64,000 bases of DNA. Source: Marivirga tractuosa DSM 4126. Lineage in GTDB: Bacteria; Bacteroidota; Bacteroidia; Cytophagales; Cyclobacteriaceae. The DNA is taken from positions 620,001 to 684,000 of the forward strand of contig NC_014759.1 of NCBI RefSeq assembly GCF_000183425.1. Reading direction: 5' to 3'. The notes beneath the pieces are model-generated. The model did no database searches. It was not told the DNA's origin and was given only the letters and a program-made list of their open reading frames with translations. The position numbers and the translations under genes are program-made. This document shows, piece after piece, positions 43,616 to 51,734 of this stretch; position 1 is the stretch's first letter; each line of letters starts with the position of its first letter.

Positions 43616-46075
43616 CTAATAAAACCTCACCTCGCAATCGGGATGTTCTTCTTTAAATTTCTTAAGGCTAAAATCAAAGATTCTAGTATTGTAGCAGATA
43701 AACTCCTGAAGATTATCCAATAATTCCAACTTTCCAATCCAGCGGACTTGCGTGCTAGAGATGTCTAGATAATTTAAACCAATCAAGGTCTCAATTCCTT
43801 TCAGATTTCTTACTTGTGAGCCCGCCAAACTGAGATGTTCAAGACTTTGCATTTCTTCCAGTGGCTTTAGATTTGCGACTGCAGTAAAATCCAAAATTAA
43901 TTTTTCCAAATCATATAGTTGGTTTAAAGGCTCTAAATCTTCAATTGGGCATTCTTTTATACTTAAGGTTTTCAAATCCCTAACAACAGAAATACTTTCA
44001 AGATTAAGTACACCTACCCTTTCCAAATACAATTCTTCTAATGACACAAATTGAGATAATGGGCTTAAGTCATTTATCTGTTCATCAATAATCACAATAC
44101 TTCTGATAGCGGTAAGATCGTGCAATTCTTTATAAGTTGGGATTTTACTTAAAGGAAATTGCAGTTTGAAAATTGATTGCCAGGTTTCATCCAAATCAGT
44201 CCACCAAGTATCGACACCTTCTTTATCATAAATTACAGAACATTCTGTGGTTTTTTGAGCCAGGAATTTTTTCACTGTTGATTTTTTAATACCTGTCTTG
44301 TCTACATCTAGAACAGATAAACTATTCAACTTGCTTAATTGTAAAAACTGTTGTTCCGACAATTGATTTTGAGCTAGATTCAATCTTTTGAGTTTCTTCA
44401 ATCGAATAATCGATTTCACAGAATTTAAGCCTACATTTTCAGCCTCCAAAACAGTTAAGGAATTCAAACCTTCAATTGGTGCTAGACTTTTAATTTTATT
44501 ATTGGATATAGATAAATAACGCAATCTAGAGAATTTAACTAATGGATTCAAATCAGTTAAAGTGCTATTATCTAGATTTAAACTATCTCTCAACAATAAC
44601 TTAGTCAATTGCTCTTTTTCAGGTTTATCCGTAACTCGCCCATCCAAATATACAGAAAGCGCATCCTTCCAACCCTCATTTAAATTAGTCCACCATTCTG
44701 ATAATTCCTCCGAATTAACTACCAATAATTTCCTGGGATTGGCATCAATAAAATCATCAATTTCCTGTTCGCTCACGAAAGTATTATCAGCATAAATCTT
44801 TTCCAGTTTCTCTAATCTTTCCAATGGGTCTAGGCTTTCTACTTGCGTATTATTGATATTTAAAATCTCCAGACTATTGTAATTCTTCAATGGAGACAAA
44901 TCAGAAATAAAAGCAAATGAAATATCCAGCTTTTGTAATGTCTCAGGACTCATTTTATCCGTCAGCTTTGATAAATTACTTCTTGACATATTGAGATCTT
45001 CCAGCATTTTCATTTCTGCAAACACTTCCGGATTATTAAAGAAAGTCTCGCTTAAATCTAGTTTTACCAGATTCTTGAAGTTCCCTAATACTTCAAAATC
45101 ACGAATATCTGCCCCATTCAAATGCAATTCCTTTAAAGCGCTCAGGTTCTCCAATTCACCAATTTTCTGAATGGGCGTAAATGAAATATCCAAATGCTCC
45201 ATATTTTCAGCATAGCGCAGGAAACTTAAATCTTCGATGGCTGTATTTGATATATCTAAATGTTTGAGTTCGGTCAAACTACTTAAGGGAGCTATGTCTT
45301 CAATTTTTGTATGACTCAAATTGATATATACTAAATCCACCAAAAAACTTAAGGGTGCCAAACTGACTAAATAATTGTTTTCTGATAGATCTAGAGAATC
45401 AATCGAAGCAATTCTATTTAATTGATTGATTTCAACACTATCTTTAACTATTTGCATTTCTTTTCGGAAAATATCTTTCCAGCCTAATGACAGGTTATTC
45501 CACCATTCTTTAATGGCTTCATCTCTACTGACTTTAGTAGTATAAATACTTGCGATCTGAAGTTCGTCCTTTTCTTTATCCAAATTAATCTCCACAAATC
45601 GGGTTTTAGTATTGAGAATGGACTCTCCTTCTATTCCAGTGGCTTTTAAAGTTCTATTGAGTTCAATTTTAAAAGATAATTCATCATTATCTCTCAAAAA
45701 GGGTTCGGTTGATTTAATATCAAAATCAAATTTAGCATTTTGAAAAAAGAATTCAATATCCTTTAAATAGGCCGTTACATCTTTATTAATCAAGACATTA
45801 CGATTCTCCGTTAAATCATCTTCGATTTGAACTTTACTATCCCTGAAAATTTTCAAATAGCTTTCCCTTATTATAACATCCTTATCTCTATGGCTGGCAT
45901 CTTTGCTTCCAAGCGTATTTAGCAAATATTCCAAAAAACGGACTTGATCCTCCGCTTTGGATTTATAGGATTCGATTTCCTGCTTTTCAAATCCTTCTAC
46001 TTCCTGAGCGTATACATTAATACTTAGCACAAAAAGCAAGCTTAAAAGAATTAAAAGGGCATTATTTTGCTTCAT
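43616..46075 (-). CDS. Exported leucine-rich-repeat protein with three WW-linked LRR blocks
   Basis: This 819-aa protein has a signal peptide (1-24, ending NVYAQ) and a unique N-terminal domain (about 30-185). Three blocks follow, each opened by a conserved linker: EWWNNLSLGWKDIF at 190, EWWTNLNEGWKDAL at 460 and TWWTDLDETWQSIF at 623. Each block then has internalin-like leucine-rich repeats (LKHLDISNTAIEDLSFL type). Each closes with a cap like F(I)xxNPxxLxVV or FKEEHPDCEVRFY. It should be a surface or periplasmic recognition protein. Its N-terminal domain resembles the 194-aa protein encoded two genes upstream. It is last in a four-gene operon and overlaps the previous gene by 14 bp. Confidence 0.82.
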   Translation of the reverse strand: MKQNNALLILLSLLFVLSINVYAQEVEGFEKQEIESYKSKAEDQVRFLEYLLNTLGSKDASHRDKDVIIRESYLKIFRDSKVQIEDDLTENRNVLINKDVTAYLKDIEFFFQNAKFDFDIKSTEPFLRDNDELSFKIELNRTLKATGIEGESILNTKTRFVEINLDKEKDELQIASIYTTKVSRDEAIKEWWNNLSLGWKDIFRKEMQIVKDSVEINQLNRIASIDSLDLSENNYLVSLAPLSFLVDLVYINLSHTKIEDIAPLSSLTELKHLDISNTAIEDLSFLRYAENMEHLDISFTPIQKIGELENLSALKELHLNGADIRDFEVLGNFKNLVKLDLSETFFNNPEVFAEMKMLEDLNMSRSNLSKLTDKMSPETLQKLDISFAFISDLSPLKNYNSLEILNINNTQVESLDPLERLEKLEKIYADNTFVSEQEIDDFIDANPRKLLVVNSEELSEWWTNLNEGWKDALSVYLDGRVTDKPEKEQLTKLLLRDSLNLDNSTLTDLNPLVKFSRLRYLSISNNKIKSLAPIEGLNSLTVLEAENVGLNSVKSIIRLKKLKRLNLAQNQLSEQQFLQLSKLNSLSVLDVDKTGIKKSTVKKFLAQKTTECSVIYDKEGVDTWWTDLDETWQSIFKLQFPLSKIPTYKELHDLTAIRSIVIIDEQINDLSPLSQFVSLEELYLERVGVLNLESISVVRDLKTLSIKECPIEDLEPLNQLYDLEKLILDFTAVANLKPLEEMQSLEHLSLAGSQVRNLKGIETLIGLNYLDISSTQVRWIGKLELLDNLQEFICYNTRIFDFSLKKFKEEHPDCEVRFY

Positions 46076-46892
46076 AGATAAATGCTTTCAATTGTGGGAC
46101 GTCTTCTTTTTTAATGGGAGTTAAGTCGGAAATCAACCATCCGCTATTATAACCTCTTCGATTGTATTCGGCAATTTGAAAATACCATCCCTCACACTGG
46201 AAGAAATGAAATTTTGAGCCTGTAACTGTTTTAAATTGAATCTGCTTGGAAGCCATTTCAAATAGAAAAATAGATAATGGATCTGCCTTAAAATTATCTC
46301 CTGTGAAATCCACAGCATTTTCTTGTCTTAAGGATTTATGCAAATTCATAAAATCCAATTCGTGGCTCATAGGATGTAAAAATGCTTTATCTTCGCTTTC
46401 ATCCTTTTCAAAGAATTGCTGATAATAGCTAGAAGAAACTTGGTCTAGCACCCATTCATAACCTTTTCCCTCTTCTTGAATTTTAAAGAATAGCAAAATA
46501 TTCTCTTCCTCTCCGTTTCTTGAGAAAACCGCATTTACTTCAGCAAACCAGCCCTCTTTGTGGAAATCAAGAAATTTAGGGTTGCGTTTGTCGGTTACAT
46601 CATTTATAAATGATTTTTTTTGCTCTGAAGGAATATTTTCATTTTCCCGGTCAAAAAGCAAGGTGATATAATTTTTTCTCAAGGAAACTTCCCGAAATTC
46701 TTTATCTCCTTCATAAAAACGCCTTCCTTTTTGGTCTTCTTCCCCATTAAATCGTCTGAAAAACTGGTTTACCTGTTTAGTCGAAGCATAGAGTTCAGAT
46801 TCATCACGGGTACTTCCATCTCCCTGCACAATTTGCGCAGGGAGCATGAAAGGTAAGCATATCAATATATTAATTAAAAGGCTTCGTATCAT
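46062..46892 (-). CDS. Exported protein of unknown function
   Basis: This 276-aa protein has a signal peptide (MIRSLLINILICLPFMLPAQ). The mature part starts with a conserved-looking segment (STKQVNQFFRRFNGEEDQKGRRF) and continues as a mixed alpha/beta domain (EGWFAEVNAVFSRNGEEENILLFFKIQ, then EGWYFQIAEYNRRGYNSGWLISDLTP). I do not recognise a named family. It overlaps the gene before it by 4 bp and the LRR gene after it by 14 bp, so translation is probably coupled. A common role with its operon partners in the envelope is likely. Confidence 0.7.
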   Translation of the reverse strand: MIRSLLINILICLPFMLPAQIVQGDGSTRDESELYASTKQVNQFFRRFNGEEDQKGRRFYEGDKEFREVSLRKNYITLLFDRENENIPSEQKKSFINDVTDKRNPKFLDFHKEGWFAEVNAVFSRNGEEENILLFFKIQEEGKGYEWVLDQVSSSYYQQFFEKDESEDKAFLHPMSHELDFMNLHKSLRQENAVDFTGDNFKADPLSIFLFEMASKQIQFKTVTGSKFHFFQCEGWYFQIAEYNRRGYNSGWLISDLTPIKKEDVPQLKAFIYEAK

Positions 46893-47473
46893 GAAGAAGT
46901 TTCAGTCACACGGATATCACCCAGCATCACATCCCAGAATTCGATAGTTCTACCAGAGATCTGAGTTTTCTTTTTCTCTACATAAATAGTGATGTCCTTT
47001 TTAGTGGTGTCTTTGTAATTTAGCCCATCATCAGAAGTTCCTTCAAAACGTTGGTAAACTGTCACAACTCCAACATATTTACCGTCAGGTTGCTTTTCCA
47101 AATCACTGATATAATGAATGTCATACCAGCTAATTTTTACGTTATCGTAATTCAAGGCCATTAAACGCTCAAAGTATTTTCTCACTTTATAATACTCTAT
47201 TTCTTCAGTAGTTAAGGAAGAAACACCCATTTCACTATCAGGCGCAAATAATTCTTCTGCCCTATCCATTACTCTATTCGCTTCAGAATAAGCAGTTTTT
47301 TTGTCTCCTATTATGCTGATATACTTACTTAAGTCTCTTACTTTCTCTAAAGCCAAAGAATCAATTGCTTGTTTTCTTTGTGGGGAAACATTGTCTTCTT
47401 GAGCCATTGCACCCAGTGAGAAGCTCATCAAAAGAGCTGTAATAGCTATATATTTTAAATTTAATATTTTCAT
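46889..47473 (-). CDS. Exported NTF2-like protein
   Basis: This 194-aa protein from ATG 47471-47473 (the frame is open to a TTG at 47497) has a signal peptide (MKILNLKYIAITALLMSFSLGAMAQ). The mature domain shows SKYISIIGDKKTAYSEANRVMDRAEELF, VRKYFERLMALNYDNVKISWYDIHYISDL and DGKYVGVVTVYQRFEGTSDDGLNYKDTTKKDI. This alternation of helices and long strands suggests an NTF2-like cone fold found in many Bacteroidota exported proteins. The N-terminal domain of the LRR protein follows the same pattern. It overlaps the next gene by 4 bp and follows the lipoprotein gene after about 30 bp. Confidence 0.65.
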   Translation of the reverse strand: MKILNLKYIAITALLMSFSLGAMAQEDNVSPQRKQAIDSLALEKVRDLSKYISIIGDKKTAYSEANRVMDRAEELFAPDSEMGVSSLTTEEIEYYKVRKYFERLMALNYDNVKISWYDIHYISDLEKQPDGKYVGVVTVYQRFEGTSDDGLNYKDTTKKDITIYVEKKKTQISGRTIEFWDVMLGDIRVTETSS

Positions 47474-47501
47474 ATCTTTAAGTTTATGTGATTTCAATAA
47501 A

Positions 47502-48005
47502 TTATTTGCGAATCAATTCAAGTTCAGTAATTCTACCTCTATCATTGGTTTTCACCTTGTAAATATCATTAAGGTTTTTACCTTGATCTTTCAAATAATT
47601 CATATAATCCAAAATATTGGTTGGCTCATCATAGTCTTTGGTTCCGTCAGTAGATTCATTAATGATAATCAAAACGGGGACATCTGGAGAAGCAAACATT
47701 GATTTTGCTTCATTGATATTGCTATTCGCTCTTGCAGTATTACCAGATGCATTAGCTATTGCATCAAAGTACTGATCTAATTTGTTTGATATTTCTTCTT
47801 CAGAAATCTTCGTATCGGCAGTTTCTGATGCCTTTGGAGACTCCAAGTCGACTGTAGTATCATCAGGTCTTTCCTGTTGTTCTTCTGTGGTATCAGCATC
47901 TTTGGATGCATCCGCCATTTTTTTACTACTCTTACAAGCAAATAAGCCTGCACTTAAGATCAAACACAAGGCAGTAAGCCTAAAAATGGATTTCAATTTA
48001 TTCAT
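47502..48005 (-). CDS. Lipoprotein, first gene of the LRR operon
   Basis: This 167-aa protein from ATG 48003-48005 (a TTG three codons upstream is open) has a lipobox SAGLFAC with Cys24. A long acidic, low-complexity linker rich in D, E, T and S (about 25-70) leads to a small C-terminal domain with FASPDVPVLIIINESTDGTKDYDEP and LDYMNYLKDQGKNL. The linker would hold the domain away from the outer membrane. No family name can be given. It begins a four-gene transcript. The twin palindromic operator at 48060-48092 lies 55 bp upstream of it and faces the sirtuin gene. Confidence 0.68.
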   Translation of the reverse strand: MNKLKSIFRLTALCLILSAGLFACKSSKKMADASKDADTTEEQQERPDDTTVDLESPKASETADTKISEEEISNKLDQYFDAIANASGNTARANSNINEAKSMFASPDVPVLIIINESTDGTKDYDEPTNILDYMNYLKDQGKNLNDIYKVKTNDRGRITELELIRK

Positions 48006-48059
48006 TTCATACAATTGTTTAGTACATGACTTGTAACGTATTATTAATAAAAAGTTATA

Positions 48060-48092
48060 TTTATCGATAAAAATAATTGTTTTATCGATAAA
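48060..48092. promoter_or_regulatory. Twin 12-bp palindromic operator between lipoprotein operon and sirtuin gene
   Basis: Two copies of the perfect palindrome tttatcgataaa start at 48060 and 48081, spaced 21 bp, two helical turns. With one base more on the inner side they also form a 13-bp inverted repeat with a 7-nt loop. The site lies in the 177-bp gap between divergent genes. Helically phased palindromes suggest cooperative binding of a dimeric regulator that controls one or both sides. Confidence 0.65.
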
Positions 48093-48182
48093 TCTATGTT
48101 ATTGGTAAACCTAAGTATCAATTATTATATTGAAGTCAAATAACATCATTCTATCCATATTAATGAATTGAAATATTAAAAT

Positions 48183-48866
48183 ATGAAAAAGAAACTAGTT
48201 GTTTTAACCGGAGCAGGAATAAGTGCAGAAAGTGGAATACCAACTTTTAGAGGAGCTGACGGACTTTGGGAAGGACATGACGTGATCGAGGTTGCCTCAC
48301 CACAAGGCTGGGCTCAAAACCAGTCCTTAGTTTTAGATTTTTACAATCAAAGAAGAAAAGCCGTTTTAGAGGCAGAACCTAATGCAGCTCACAAAATATT
48401 AGCAGAATTAGAAGACTATTACGATGTTCAAGTCATCACTCAAAACATTGATGATTTACATGAAAGAGGCGGCTCGTCCAATGTCTTGCACTTACATGGA
48501 GAAATTAAAAAAGCAAGAAGCAGCGTAGATGAAACTCTTATTTATGAATTAGAAGGATGGGAAATAAAAGAAGGTGATTTATGTGAAAAAGGCTCTCAAT
48601 TACGGCCTCATATTGTTTGGTTTGGGGAAATGGTACCCATGATAGAGCCAGCTGCTCGTATTACCGCTTCTGCAGATGTATTGTTGGTGGTCGGCACTTC
48701 CCTGCAAGTATATCCTGCAGCTGGTCTAATTCATGAAGTTGGCAAAGATGTTCCTATCTATGTGGTTGACCCAAGTACTCCAGAATATTATGGAAGTAAT
48801 CAAGTAACGGCTATAGCCAAAAGTGCTGTGGAAGGAATGAAGCAATTGAAAGAAATATTAGTATGA
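48183..48866 (+). CDS. NAD-dependent protein deacylase, SIRT5/CobB class, zinc-less
   Basis: This 227-aa sirtuin removes acyl groups from lysine using NAD. The NAD-binding start reads LTGAGISAESGIPTFRGADGLW. The class III signature Y54 and R57 in DFYNQRR indicates preference for succinyl or malonyl lysine. The QNIDDLHERGG motif and catalytic H105 (HLHGE) are present. The structural zinc site is missing: in the usual four-cysteine region only C134 remains, while KKARSS replaces the first Cys pair. Zinc-less sirtuins exist in Bacteroidota and can be active. It is monocistronic, divergent from the lipoprotein operon. Confidence 0.92.
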   Translation: MKKKLVVLTGAGISAESGIPTFRGADGLWEGHDVIEVASPQGWAQNQSLVLDFYNQRRKAVLEAEPNAAHKILAELEDYYDVQVITQNIDDLHERGGSSNVLHLHGEIKKARSSVDETLIYELEGWEIKEGDLCEKGSQLRPHIVWFGEMVPMIEPAARITASADVLLVVGTSLQVYPAAGLIHEVGKDVPIYVVDPSTPEYYGSNQVTAIAKSAVEGMKQLKEILV

Positions 48867-48907
48867 TCAAAATAAAAGATGCGAACAGGATGAGCTGTTC
48901 ACAAAAC

Positions 48908-48938
48908 AAGAAAAGAGCTGTTTTGCAGCTCTTTTCTT
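48908..48938. terminator. Bidirectional terminator between sirtuin and E2 genes
   Basis: A perfect 13-bp stem (aagaaaagagctg with cagctcttttctt) has a 5-nt loop. It lies 41 bp past the sirtuin stop and 25 bp past the E2 stop. The T-rich outer arms let it work in both directions. Confidence 0.75.
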
Positions 48939-48963
48939 AATCCATCAATAATCAAATAATCAA

Positions 48964-50304
48964 TTATAAATCCTTTTTTACATCCCATTTTTCTAAATAG
49001 TCTGCTACTCTTCTCACAACCATTCCACCTAAAGAACCATCCACTACTCGATGGTCATAAGAGTGGGATAAGAACATTTTATGTCTAATCGCTATAACAT
49101 CTCCCTGAGGCGTTTCCAGTACAGCTGGTTTCTTTACAATAGCTCCTAAAGCCAAAATACCAACTTGTGGTTGCATAATGATAGGTGTTCCCATTACATT
49201 TCCGAATGAACCAACATTAGAAATGGTGAATGTACCACCTTCTAATTCTTCAGCTTTCAATTTTCCATCACGTGCTCTCCTCGCTAAATCATTCACTTTA
49301 TTAGCCAAACCTCTGATATTTAATTGATCAGCATCTTTAATAACTGGTACAATCAAATTACCACTTGGAAGTGCTACTGCCATACCAATATTAATGTGTT
49401 TCTTTTTGATGATTCTATCACCATCAACCTGAACATTGATCATTGGGTAATCCTTTATTGCTTTTACTACGGCTTCAATAAAGATCGGAGTAAATGTCAG
49501 ATTACCATTCTCTTGCTCTTTGAAGGTATTTTTATGTTTGTTTCTCCATTGTACCACGCTGGTCATATCCGCTTCAACAAATGAAGTAACATGCGGAGAG
49601 ATACGTTTTGAATCCACCATTCTACCAGCAATCATCTTACGCATTCTATCCATCTCGATGATTTCATCGTCACCGGATATACTAACTGGAACTCCTTGCG
49701 GTGCTGGTTGCGCAGCTGGCTGAGGACTTGGAGCAGCTTGAGCACTACTTGGCTGACTCGGAGCTTGAACAGGAGCTGAACCTCTATTATCTAAATATGA
49801 TAAAATATCCTTTTTGGTTACTCTCCCATCTTTTCCAGTTCCTGAAATACCCTCTAATTCATCCATTGCAATATTTTCTTCTTTAGCAATGTTTCGAACT
49901 AAAGGAGAATAAAATCGACCAGACTCAGAACGAGCGGCTATATCATGACCATTATTTCCTGCTGATGAAGATAAACTTGTTTCAGCAGTTGCAGTAGCTG
50001 GTGCTGGGCTTTGCTGTTTTTCTGATTTTTCTCCAGTATTATCGCTATCGGCAGAAGCACCTCCCTCTGTTTCTATAATAGCTATTGGCTTCCCAACTGC
50101 TACAACATCACCTTCCTGAACCAATATTTGCTTTAAAACACCAGCTTCCAACGCAGGGACTTCCGTATCCACTTTATCGGTGGCTACTTCCAATACTGAT
50201 TCATCTTCTTCAATAGTGTCACCTTCTTTTTTTAACCAGGTAAGCACTGTTGCTTCCATAATACTTTCGCCCATCTTGGGCATTACCATTTCTACCGTTG
50301 CCAT
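48964..50304 (-). CDS. 2-oxo acid dehydrogenase E2, dihydrolipoamide acyltransferase
   Basis: This 446-aa E2 core has one lipoyl domain with lipoylated K44 in EVATDKVDTEVPA, a proline/alanine/glutamine-rich linker (about 85-130) and a peripheral-subunit-binding domain (RFYSPLVRNIAKEENI to GRVTKKDILSYL). A second flexible linker precedes the catalytic domain with active-site HRVVDG at 418-423. The family transfers acyl groups to CoA in the pyruvate, 2-oxoglutarate or branched-chain complexes. A single lipoyl domain and the sequence style suit the branched-chain or 2-oxoglutarate type, which I cannot separate. No E1 or E3 gene is adjacent. Confidence 0.93.
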   Translation of the reverse strand: MATVEMVMPKMGESIMEATVLTWLKKEGDTIEEDESVLEVATDKVDTEVPALEAGVLKQILVQEGDVVAVGKPIAIIETEGGASADSDNTGEKSEKQQSPAPATATAETSLSSSAGNNGHDIAARSESGRFYSPLVRNIAKEENIAMDELEGISGTGKDGRVTKKDILSYLDNRGSAPVQAPSQPSSAQAAPSPQPAAQPAPQGVPVSISGDDEIIEMDRMRKMIAGRMVDSKRISPHVTSFVEADMTSVVQWRNKHKNTFKEQENGNLTFTPIFIEAVVKAIKDYPMINVQVDGDRIIKKKHINIGMAVALPSGNLIVPVIKDADQLNIRGLANKVNDLARRARDGKLKAEELEGGTFTISNVGSFGNVMGTPIIMQPQVGILALGAIVKKPAVLETPQGDVIAIRHKMFLSHSYDHRVVDGSLGGMVVRRVADYLEKWDVKKDL

Positions 50305-50439
50305 GTAATAATTAGTCGTTTATTGAAATGAAAAACTTCTTGAAATATAATCAATTTTCAAAAGGACATTTTCCTTTATATAATAATATATTAAACCTGA
50401 CTGGTTCAGTTCCCATAGTAAAACCAAATCAAATTTGTA

Positions 50440-50469
50440 CAAAATTAGCATTTATAAACTTTTTCTCAA
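50440..50469 (-). promoter_or_regulatory. Promoter of the E2 gene
   Basis: On the minus strand TTG (50467-50469), a 19-bp spacer and TAATTTTG (50440-50447) give a full -33/-7 match directly after the cinA stop. The predicted leader is long, about 130 nt, and has no obvious fold or reading frame. Confidence 0.6.
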
Positions 50470-51723
50470 TTATTTTGAGCTTAAAGTTTGCCGAACCAAA
50501 TTTAATAACGAATTAGAGGTAATCTCAATATTACTCTGTCTATCAAACTGAAAATGGTACAATTTCGTTTGGGTATTCATACCATCTGCCAAAGCAACCC
50601 AAGTTGTACCCACTGGTTTCTCTTTGGTTGCGCCCCCAGGACCCGCGATTCCGCTGGTTGAAATACCAATATCAGCACCAAAAAGTTCACGTACTCTTTC
50701 AGCCATTTCAATAACCGTTTCCTTGCTTACTGCTCCATGCTGCTCTATTGTTTCTTTCTTTACTCCCAGTATATTGATCTTTAAGTCATTATGGTAAGGA
50801 TTAATACCACCTCTGTAATATTCAGAGCTTCCTGCATTTGATGTAAATAGATGAGCAATGTATCCTCCAGTACAACTTTCAGCGCATGCAATTGTCAAAG
50901 CTTTTTCTTTCAACAATTCACCTATTTTAGCTGGAAGATTAGTATCATCAGTTCCATAAATGTACTTCCCAATCAGTTCATATAATTTTTCTACTTCTTT
51001 ATGAATCAAATTTTGAAGATGCTGCTCATCTACTCCTGAAGCAGTCAGTCGCAACTTTACTTGATTTAAACCAGGTAAATATGCCAGCTTTATTTCTTGA
51101 GGTAAATTATTCTCCCAGTCCTCCAATCTTTCGGCTAAGATGCTTTCTTGAATTCCTACCGTCTTCACCATTTTATGAATGAGAACTGGGGCTTTATAGA
51201 TTTCTTTAAATTTTGGAATGATGGTGTCTTCCATCATATATTTCATTTCTTTGGGAACACCTGGCATGGAGATAAATACTTTTCCATCTTTCTCAAACCA
51301 CATTCCAGGAGCAGTTCCGTATTTGTTTTCTATTGGCTGACATTTTTCTGGTAATTCAGCCTGCCCTTTGTTTAATTCATTTAGTTCTCTTCCTCGCTTA
51401 GCAAACCTTTGCTTTAAGTCTTCCAATATATCCTCATGTAGCCTCATCCCACAATCAAAGTATTCAGCTAAAAGTGGTTTTGTCAAATCATCCTTGGTTG
51501 GTCCTAATCCTCCGGTTATGATGATCAGATCTGCATTGGATTCTGCTTCTTTGAAGGCTCGCATCATGGCCTCCCTATTATCGGCCACCGTCACTTTTCT
51601 CTTCACTCTAATTCCTAGTTTATCAAGTTCAGCACTGATAAAATGAGAATTGGTATCTAATGTTTGTCCGTACAATATTTCATCTCCAATTGAAATGAGT
51701 TCGGCATAAATATCTTGCATCAT
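50470..51723 (-). CDS. cinA: CinA family protein with nicotinamide-nucleotide amidase domain
   Basis: This 417-aa protein has both CinA parts. The N-terminal MoaB/COG1058 domain shows ISIGDEILYGQTLDTNSHFIS, IITGGLGPTKDDLTKPLLAEYF and ISMPGVPKEM. The C-terminal amidase domain shows IACAESCTGGYIAHLFT, VSKETVIEMAERVRELF and GISTSGIAGPGGATKEKPVGTTW. It hydrolyses NMN to nicotinic acid mononucleotide in pyridine-nucleotide recycling, while the N-domain acts on ADP-ribose in other species. It follows the subtilase gene after 11 bp, so the transcript may be shared although the tasks look unrelated. Confidence 0.94.
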   Translation of the reverse strand: MMQDIYAELISIGDEILYGQTLDTNSHFISAELDKLGIRVKRKVTVADNREAMMRAFKEAESNADLIIITGGLGPTKDDLTKPLLAEYFDCGMRLHEDILEDLKQRFAKRGRELNELNKGQAELPEKCQPIENKYGTAPGMWFEKDGKVFISMPGVPKEMKYMMEDTIIPKFKEIYKAPVLIHKMVKTVGIQESILAERLEDWENNLPQEIKLAYLPGLNQVKLRLTASGVDEQHLQNLIHKEVEKLYELIGKYIYGTDDTNLPAKIGELLKEKALTIACAESCTGGYIAHLFTSNAGSSEYYRGGINPYHNDLKINILGVKKETIEQHGAVSKETVIEMAERVRELFGADIGISTSGIAGPGGATKEKPVGTTWVALADGMNTQTKLYHFQFDRQSNIEITSNSLLNLVRQTLSSK

Positions 51724-51734
51724 CTTTAAACTTT

